Assembly: GCF_002993325.1 (NCBI RefSeq) | Contig: NZ_PVNO01000002.1 | Span: 124,001 to 188,000, forward strand | DNA: 64,000 nt | Direction: 5' to 3' | DNA from: Alteromonas gracilis | Lineage (GTDB): Bacteria > Pseudomonadota > Gammaproteobacteria > Enterobacterales > Alteromonadaceae | Shown: piece by piece, positions 58,772 to 64,000 of the stretch | How positions within the stretch are numbered: position 1 is the first letter of the stretch | Layout of the letters: every line of letters begins with the position of its first letter | The notes under the pieces: model-generated | The model's database searches: none | What the model saw: only the letters and a program-made list of their open reading frames with translations | Told to the model about the DNA's origin: nothing | Position numbers and translations under genes: made by a program

Positions 58772-58840
58772 ATCGCGTACAGGACACGTCGCTTATCGTG
58801 TACAGAACGCGTCGCCTATCGTTTGAAAGGCCTGTCGCAA
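58772..58840. repeat. Three tandem 23-bp repeats upstream of the ketoacyl synthase gene
   Basis: Units at 58772-58794, 58795-58817 and 58818-58840 follow ATCGyGTACAGrACrCGTCG and three more bases; the first two differ at five positions and the third is more diverged but keeps ATCG and GTCGC. The phase is close to two helix turns. The array ends about 50 bp ahead of the start codon, so it is a possible activator site. Confidence 0.8.
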
Positions 58841-58890
58841 CGCTGTGCATAGTACGTTTGTGGTGTTAATTAAAAAAATAGAGAATGATT

Positions 58891-60015
58891 ATGTCTCAGC
58901 AAGTTGTGATCAGTGGTGTAGGTGTATGGCACCCTAAAGACAGTATTACAAACGAAGAACTGGTTAATAGTTACAATGCCTATGTTGATGCTTTCAATGA
59001 AGAAAATAAGACACAAATAGAGGCGGGCGAAGTTAATGCAATGCCTTATTCAAGTGCAGAGTTCATCGAAAAAGCTTCAGGTATAAAGAGCCGCTACATC
59101 TATCAGAAAGAGGGCGCGCTAGATATCACTCGGATGAAACCGAAAATTGAACCCCGCAGCGATGACGAGCTTTCTCATCAAGCTGAAATAGCCGTTGAAG
59201 CGGCAAAGCTAGCACTAGCATCAGCTAAACTAGATAGTAAAGATATTGACGCCGTGATCGTCTCATGTGCCTATACGCAACGTGCATATCCAGCAATAGC
59301 CATAGAAGTGCAAGAAGCACTAAATATTGAAGGTTTCGGTTTCGATATGTTGGTGGCGTGCTCGGCAGCAACCTTTGGCATGCACCGCGCTTATGAAATG
59401 CTCTGCGCAAAAAATGCGACGCGAGTATTGGTAATTAATCCCGAGTTGGTGTCTCCACAAATCAACTACGCCGATCGCGACAGCCATTTTATTTTTGGTG
59501 ATGTGGCAACCGCTACCGTACTGGAGATGGCTGAAACCGCTCAGAGTGAGCATGTTTATGACGTGCTTAGCACTAAGGCCCTGACAAAGTTCTCAAACAA
59601 CATCCGATCAAACTTTGGGTATATGACCCGTGCAGAAGATGTTGACCCTTACGGACCTGATAAGTTATTCCATCAGGCTGGAAGAAAAGTGTTCAAAGAA
59701 GTTTGCCCTTTGGCTGCGGCACATATTGAAGAGCACTTAGCTACTCACGGCATAAAGCCTGAAGGCGTAAAACGCTGGTGGCTGCATCAGGCAAATATTA
59801 ATATGAACACCCTGATTTGTAAGCGACTGCTAGGGCGTGATGCCGACCGTACCGAGGCGCCAATTGTGCTGGATGAATTTGCCAACACTGCTTCGGCTGG
59901 CTCTGTGATCGCCTTTGGCCTCAACCATGAGGATCTTGTTGCCGGCGATGTTGGCGTGCTTTGCTCATTTGGAGCAGGTTACTCAATAGGCTCTCTGGTT
60001 ATCCGTAAAAGGTAG
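58891..60015 (+). CDS. Beta-ketoacyl-ACP synthase III-like protein (FabH2 type)
   Basis: A 374-residue thiolase-fold enzyme. The catalytic triad is visible: Cys157 in FDMLVACSAATFG, His299 in RWWLHQANINMN and Asn332 in DEFANTASAGSV. The long N-terminal insert before EFIEKASGIKSRY matches the Pseudomonas PA3286-type synthases, which use longer acyl-CoA primers from beta-oxidation, rather than FabH itself. I favour the second ATG (58891) over the one six bases earlier. It lies 33 bp ahead of prsK on the same strand and is preceded by tandem repeats. Confidence 0.85.
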   Translation: MSQQVVISGVGVWHPKDSITNEELVNSYNAYVDAFNEENKTQIEAGEVNAMPYSSAEFIEKASGIKSRYIYQKEGALDITRMKPKIEPRSDDELSHQAEIAVEAAKLALASAKLDSKDIDAVIVSCAYTQRAYPAIAIEVQEALNIEGFGFDMLVACSAATFGMHRAYEMLCAKNATRVLVINPELVSPQINYADRDSHFIFGDVATATVLEMAETAQSEHVYDVLSTKALTKFSNNIRSNFGYMTRAEDVDPYGPDKLFHQAGRKVFKEVCPLAAAHIEEHLATHGIKPEGVKRWWLHQANINMNTLICKRLLGRDADRTEAPIVLDEFANTASAGSVIAFGLNHEDLVAGDVGVLCSFGAGYSIGSLVIRKR

Positions 60016-60048
60016 TGCTTTACAAAATAAAAAGGGTGAGATGAAGGG

Positions 60049-62079
60049 ATGATTTCAGATGTAGGCTATGTGTTAAACAGTCTGGCGCATTTAGCCCTTT
60101 TATTGTTGTTGTTGACCGTACGCAAACCAGGTGTGGCCAAGAACCTATTAGTCTTGGCTACGGCTGCTACGTTTTTATGGTCGACAAGTTTAGTCACTGC
60201 ACTGTTTGGCCCGGTTTCATTAAGTTGGTTGCTCAGCGCTGATGTCCTTAAGCAGCTTACGTGGCTTTTATTTTTAGCCGGCTGCCTTCAAACAAGTTTC
60301 AACAACATTTTCGATGTTTTAAAGCGGCCCGTCACACTTATCATTCTAGCTCCTGCGCTAGTTGCATTGTTTGCGCCCTATTTATTGGCGGTCAATCCAG
60401 CGTGGAGCTTTCTTGTTCTTATCGTATTGTCTTTAGAAGTATTGGTTTTACTGGAAGTTGTCTATAGACAAGCAGGCCGAGAGCAATGGGCCTTCAAGCC
60501 GCTTATCATTTATTTAGGTGCCACAAATTTATTTGAATTTGTCACTTACGCGAATGCGACCATGGTTAACCAAGTGGAGGTTGGCTATATAGCTGCTCGC
60601 GGTTTTATCTACTTCCTGTTGATGCCCCTGCTTGTTATTTCTATACGCCGAATTCACCATTGGGGCATAGATATATTTATCTCTCGCGATGTCGTTCTGC
60701 ATAGCTCGCTGCTTTTAGTGGCAGGTGGCTACCTGTTCATAATGGCCGTAGTCGGGTACGCGATAAACTATTTAGGGGGAAACTGGGGTGCTACCGTTCA
60801 AATAATTTTGGTTGTGATGTCTTTCGCTTTGCTCGCCACGGTATTTTTATCCAATGGTTTTCGAACGAAGATAAAAGTATTTATTACAAAGCACTTTTTT
60901 GCCAACCAATTCGATTATCGCGTCGAGTGGGTAAAGTTAACGAAATGGCTGACGAAAGCCGGAGAATCGAGTTCGGATGTGTACTATGCGGGTTTAACCG
61001 GCATGCTTAACGCAATCCAGTACGATTCTGGTTTGTTATTTAAAGTCACGCAAAATGGTTATGAATGTATCGCTTCGGCGTCTCCTGTATCAGACGGTAA
61101 AGAGTATAGGTGTAAGACCCTTGATGCGCTCGTGCTATATAGTGATGAAAATGGTTGGATAATCGACACCGACGCTTATCTAGTCAAACCCTTTGATTAC
61201 GAGGGGCTAAAGTTAGATAGGGACGCACTAAAGCAGTGGGGCTACCAGCTCTTTGTTCCCTTTTTAAAAGAGGGCGGGTTATGGGGCTTTGCTGTACTTG
61301 CGCCAGGAGATAAGGAAAAAATCAGCCTTAACTGGGAAGTAAAAGATTACCTTACCGCTGTATCCGAGCAAGTGGGTACGTACATGCAACATCACGAAGC
61401 TGCCCAAGTTGTGGCTGAAAATGCACAGTTCGCTGCGTTCAATCGAATGTCAGCATTTGTATTGCATGATTTAAAAAATGTATTAGCGCAGGTCGACTTG
61501 ATACTGGCCAATGCGCAGCAACATAAGCACAACCCTGAGTTCATTGATGATACCTTTGAGACCTTAGAGCACACCAAAGCCAGAATGGAAAAAATGCTTA
61601 AACAACTTACCGACAAAAAAGCGGTAGAAGAGGGCGTAAATTCCGAGTTTCTCCTTTCAGATATTGCAAAAGATGTGGTCGAAAAACGCTGTTCAGCGTT
61701 ACGTCCGCTACCCGCCGTGCATCTTGTGCGAGAAACTCCCGTACTGGTAGATAGAGAAAAAGTCGCAAACGTACTTTACCATCTTATAAGTAATGCGCAG
61801 CAAGCTACTGCAGATGATGGTGAAGTAGATGTGGTTATTACTAGTAATTCAGATAATAATACACAGCTTGTAATGATAGAAGATACCGGTACCGGTATGG
61901 ATAAAGCGTTTATTGATGAACGCTTATTTAAGCCTTTTGACACGACCAAAGGGAATGCGGGTATGGGCATTGGCGCTTACGATGCTAAAACCTACATTGA
62001 GTCAATTGGCGGGAAGCTTACTGTTCAAAGCGAACCAGGTCGTGGCAGCTGTTTTACACTGTATTTTCCGATAGGATAA
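60049..62079 (+). CDS. prsK: PrsK-type sensor histidine kinase (PEP-CTERM/XrtA system)
   Basis: A 676-residue membrane kinase. About eight hydrophobic segments fill residues 1-280 (from MISDVGYVLNSLAHLALLLL on), then a GAF-like domain (about 310-450). The dimerisation helix holds FVLHDLKNVLAQVDLI with the phosphoacceptor His. The ATPase domain shows NVLYHLISNAQQAT, IEDTGTGMD and AGMGIGAYDAKTYIESIGG. This architecture is that of PrsK, the partner of PrsR in exopolysaccharide/PEP-CTERM loci. It is followed at 80 bp by the prsR reading frame. Confidence 0.92.
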   Translation: MISDVGYVLNSLAHLALLLLLLTVRKPGVAKNLLVLATAATFLWSTSLVTALFGPVSLSWLLSADVLKQLTWLLFLAGCLQTSFNNIFDVLKRPVTLIILAPALVALFAPYLLAVNPAWSFLVLIVLSLEVLVLLEVVYRQAGREQWAFKPLIIYLGATNLFEFVTYANATMVNQVEVGYIAARGFIYFLLMPLLVISIRRIHHWGIDIFISRDVVLHSSLLLVAGGYLFIMAVVGYAINYLGGNWGATVQIILVVMSFALLATVFLSNGFRTKIKVFITKHFFANQFDYRVEWVKLTKWLTKAGESSSDVYYAGLTGMLNAIQYDSGLLFKVTQNGYECIASASPVSDGKEYRCKTLDALVLYSDENGWIIDTDAYLVKPFDYEGLKLDRDALKQWGYQLFVPFLKEGGLWGFAVLAPGDKEKISLNWEVKDYLTAVSEQVGTYMQHHEAAQVVAENAQFAAFNRMSAFVLHDLKNVLAQVDLILANAQQHKHNPEFIDDTFETLEHTKARMEKMLKQLTDKKAVEEGVNSEFLLSDIAKDVVEKRCSALRPLPAVHLVRETPVLVDREKVANVLYHLISNAQQATADDGEVDVVITSNSDNNTQLVMIEDTGTGMDKAFIDERLFKPFDTTKGNAGMGIGAYDAKTYIESIGGKLTVQSEPGRGSCFTLYFPIG

Positions 62080-62159
62080 GGTGTACGCTAAATAAGCGGT
62101 GAAAAACCGCACAAATCCAAGCACGATGAATGGATGAAGTATAATAATAGGATGATAAA

Positions 62160-62537
62160 ATGACTGATACCATTTTGGTAGTAGACGATGATTTAGGTAT
62201 ACAAAAGCAGCTTAAATGGAGTCTTACGGATTACAATGTTGTTTTTGCTGACGATCATACTTCAGCCATTGCTCAACTGCGTCGATTTGAGCCAAAAGTT
62301 GTTACGCTTGATTTAGGACTGCCTCCCGACCCTGCGAATGCCTCAGAGGGCCTTCGTATTCTTCATGATATCATCTCTCTTGCGCCGCGAACCAAAGTCA
62401 TTGTTGTTACAGGAAACAATGACAAGCAAAATGCGTTGAAGGCCATAGATTTCGGAGCCTACGATTTTTATCAAAAGCCAATAGACTCTGACACCATTAA
62501 GTTGCTTGTCCACGCGCACTCAATCTTTCTAAGCTAG
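62160..62537 (+). CDS. PrsR N-terminal fragment: receiver domain
   Basis: A 125-residue receiver domain. Acidic residues VVDDD at 7-11, phosphoacceptor Asp51 in [10 protein letters not shown], and the conserved Lys in [10 protein letters not shown]. The last residues VHAHSIFLS result from the frame change. A good AGGA site stands before the ATG. If expressed alone it would be a phosphate sink for PrsK without output. Confidence 0.6.
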   Translation: MTDTILVVDDDLGIQKQLKWSLTDYNVVFADDHTSAIAQLRRFEPKVVTLDLGLPPDPANASEGLRILHDIISLAPRTKVIVVTGNNDKQNALKAIDFGAYDFYQKPIDSDTIKLLVHAHSIFLS

Positions 62538-62575
62538 AACATGAAAACAGTATATTAGCCCGCTCTCGTTCGGGT

Positions 62576-63520
62576 ATGTCACGTATTGTAGGTAATAGCG
62601 AGGCGATTCAAAAAGTAGTGCGCCGCGCAGAGAAAATTGCCAATACAGATATAAGTACCTTGTTATTGGGTGAAAGTGGTACGGGTAAAGAAGTTTTTGC
62701 TCGCAGTATTCATGAGCACAGCCCGAGAAGAGATAAGCCCTTCGTGGCGATTAACTGCGCCTCTATTCCAGAAAATTTGCTAGAAAGCGAGCTATTTGGA
62801 TATGAAAAGGGGGCGTTTACCGGCGCGAATAAAACAACGGTGGGCAAAATAGAGACCGCTCAAGGCGGTACGCTATTCTTAGATGAGATTGGCGACATGC
62901 CAATTGGGCTCCAGGCTAAAATGCTGCGTTTTTTGCAAGAGCGTGTAATTGAGCGGGTTGGTGGTCGAAATGAGATTCCAGTAGATATTCGGGTCATTTG
63001 TGCAACCCACCGTGATTTGCAAAGTATGGTTGCGCAAGAAACCTTCAGAGAAGATTTATACTATCGTGTAGGTGAAATGCCTATAATAATCCCGCCGCTG
63101 CGCGACCGTGATCAAGATATTATTTTACTTGCCCGAACTTTCCTTAATATTTACCGCGAAGAGTTTAAAGCGAAAGCCAAAAGCTTTTCTGAGTCAGCGG
63201 TTAACGCCATGCTCGCCCATAAATGGCCGGGCAATATTCGCGAAATGCAAAACAAATTGAAGTCGGCGGTGATCATGGCAGAGGGCACGGTTATACAGCC
63301 TGACGATCTAGGATTAATACCTGTTGATGCCCAAGATGAGCCAGAAACGCTGAATTTGCGAGAGGTGCGAGAAATTGCAGAAAGCCGCGCAATACGCCGG
63401 GCATATCAAAAAGCTGAAAAGAATATGTCGAGAACGGCCGAGCTTCTTGGCGTAACTAGACCCACGCTTTATTCACTTATTGATAAATATCACATGGAAG
63501 ATATCAAAAGCAGCGATTAA
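62576..63520 (+). CDS. PrsR C-terminal fragment: sigma-54 activator and Fis helix-turn-helix
   Basis: A 314-residue AAA+ part with Walker [21 protein letters not shown], the sigma-54 contact motif GAFTGA in [11 protein letters not shown], Walker [14 protein letters not shown], and the C-terminal Fis-type helix-turn-helix [20 protein letters not shown]. The ATG at 62576 has only a weak ribosome site (TCGGGT). If it is made on its own, it would lack receiver control and might be constitutively active. Confidence 0.6.
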   Translation: MSRIVGNSEAIQKVVRRAEKIANTDISTLLLGESGTGKEVFARSIHEHSPRRDKPFVAINCASIPENLLESELFGYEKGAFTGANKTTVGKIETAQGGTLFLDEIGDMPIGLQAKMLRFLQERVIERVGGRNEIPVDIRVICATHRDLQSMVAQETFREDLYYRVGEMPIIIPPLRDRDQDIILLARTFLNIYREEFKAKAKSFSESAVNAMLAHKWPGNIREMQNKLKSAVIMAEGTVIQPDDLGLIPVDAQDEPETLNLREVREIAESRAIRRAYQKAEKNMSRTAELLGVTRPTLYSLIDKYHMEDIKSSD

Positions 63521-63603
63521 TTTATCGCACGATATGGTGGTAAGTATTTTTGCTTATCACCATACAATAATAGATAGTGCGTGGTAAGCACCACAATATT
63601 CCG

Positions 63604-63921
63604 CTAAAGAATGAATTGGCAGTGTGTCTCTGCTAACACATCATGGCCGCTGTAATGGACCTCTACCGCAATACCTTGTGAGCTATCCTCTACATAGACG
63701 ATGCTGCCACAAAGATTGCATACGTGATGCGTTTCTCCATTTGACTCATGAAGCGTAGCCAACGTTGAAGGTGCGCAGTCAATAACTAGCTGCTCTTTGG
63801 TTATATTTACACGAAAAGCGCAGGCATCAGCCTGTGACAATGTCTCATTATCAGCTTCGAGTTCACCAATATGGTCAACTTCATACTGAATAGCTTGGCA
63901 ACTACAACTTCCTCTATACAT
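63604..63921 (-). CDS. Small GFA/CENP-V-like zinc protein, atypical
   Basis: A 105-residue protein. The start MYRGSCSCQAIQYEVD and the later HHVCNLCGSIVYVED are the first and last zinc-binding parts of GFA (glutathione-dependent formaldehyde-activating, Mss4-like) proteins. The middle CHCxxC motif that supplies the second zinc site in normal members is missing; the region at about 30-45 reads QADACAFRVNITKEQLVI. It may be a divergent or decayed member. A GAGGA site stands before the ATG. Confidence 0.6.
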   Translation of the reverse strand: MYRGSCSCQAIQYEVDHIGELEADNETLSQADACAFRVNITKEQLVIDCAPSTLATLHESNGETHHVCNLCGSIVYVEDSSQGIAVEVHYSGHDVLAETHCQFIL

Positions 63922-64000
63922 ACCGCTATTCCTCTACTGCTTTTAATCGAGGTTATCTGGCCATTTAATACTTGCAACGTTATTGAATGATGTCGCAATT

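Larger units (their letters stand above)
62160..63520 (+). pseudogene. prsR: prsR, sigma-54 response regulator split by a frameshift
   Basis: Two adjacent frames together make a full PrsR: a receiver (62160-62537) and an AAA+/Fis part (62576-63520). In the second frame the sequence before 62576 continues upstream without stop as [20 protein letters not shown], which is just the linker expected after the receiver. The frame change falls at 62510-62513, where one base seems missing (GTC CA CGC). Either the gene is disrupted, or the base is a sequencing error, or a programmed shift occurs. PrsK upstream is intact. Confidence 0.8.

Noticed and set aside
58772-58840. 23-bp repeats as a CRISPR array
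   Set aside because: The units are directly adjacent without spacers and no cas genes are present.

Overview
The window looks like chromosomal DNA of a marine gammaproteobacterium of the Alteromonas type. The evidence is indirect: a complete thrABC operon with a threonine-rich leader, pilT/pilU beside the yggS-proC-yggT block, AceK, a PrsK/PrsR (PEP-CTERM/XrtA) sensor pair, a TonB receptor next to a multi-domain GH16 beta-glucanase, and moderate GC. No rRNA, tRNA, CRISPR array, complete insertion sequence or phage block was seen.

Layout. 0.3-6.2 kb: a chalcone-isomerase-like secreted protein, a DUF3833 lipoprotein, an OmpR-type two-component pair, AceK (isocitrate dehydrogenase kinase/phosphatase) and a lone CheY-like receiver. 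6.2-9.1 kb: an arsenic resistance operon (arsR-arsC-arsH-acr3, minus strand) with three copies of an operator-like sequence in front of arsR. 9.2-15 kb: a secreted phosphatase-like protein with an unusual P-loop, glutathione-dependent formaldehyde dehydrogenase, and a divergent LysR regulator joined to a UvrA-like ATPase. 15.1-20.9 kb: thr leader/attenuator, thrA, thrB, thrC and ung. 21-26 kb: a DUF3545 small protein, the tal-pgi operon, a MITE-like inverted-repeat element directly in front of yaaA, and an RRM RNA-binding protein.

26.2-33.8 kb is a compact beta-glucan (probably laminarin) utilisation locus on the minus strand: GH16 lipoprotein, TonB-dependent receptor with an EF-hand-like insert, then a clan GH-A-like glycosidase behind a hairpin. 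34-41.3 kb holds an MFS exporter, exported MsrA, OsmC, SodC, a glutathione S-transferase and a DUF885 protein, so mostly stress functions. 41.3-45 kb: a TPR/transglutaminase-like lipoprotein and a FadH-type dienoyl-CoA reductase. 45.2-53.6 kb is a housekeeping block: DUF4426, yggT, proC, yggS, pilT, pilU, a zinc-ribbon protein, ruvX, yqgE, gshB, rsmE. 53.7-58.4 kb: a newly noted 59-residue membrane protein, an MscS-type channel, an M48 lipoprotein protease and a collagen-like/choice-of-anchor I lipoprotein.

58.7-63.5 kb: a FabH2-like ketoacyl synthase preceded by three 23-bp tandem repeats, then prsK and prsR. prsR is split by an apparent one-base deletion between its receiver and its sigma-54 activator domain. 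The window ends with a small GFA-like protein lacking the usual second zinc site.

The observations most worth following are the broken prsR, the MITE-like element and its dispersed single ends, the two tandem-repeat arrays (at the thrB stop codon and ahead of the ketoacyl synthase), and the unannotated small membrane protein. No system that is clearly new to science could be demonstrated from sequence alone.
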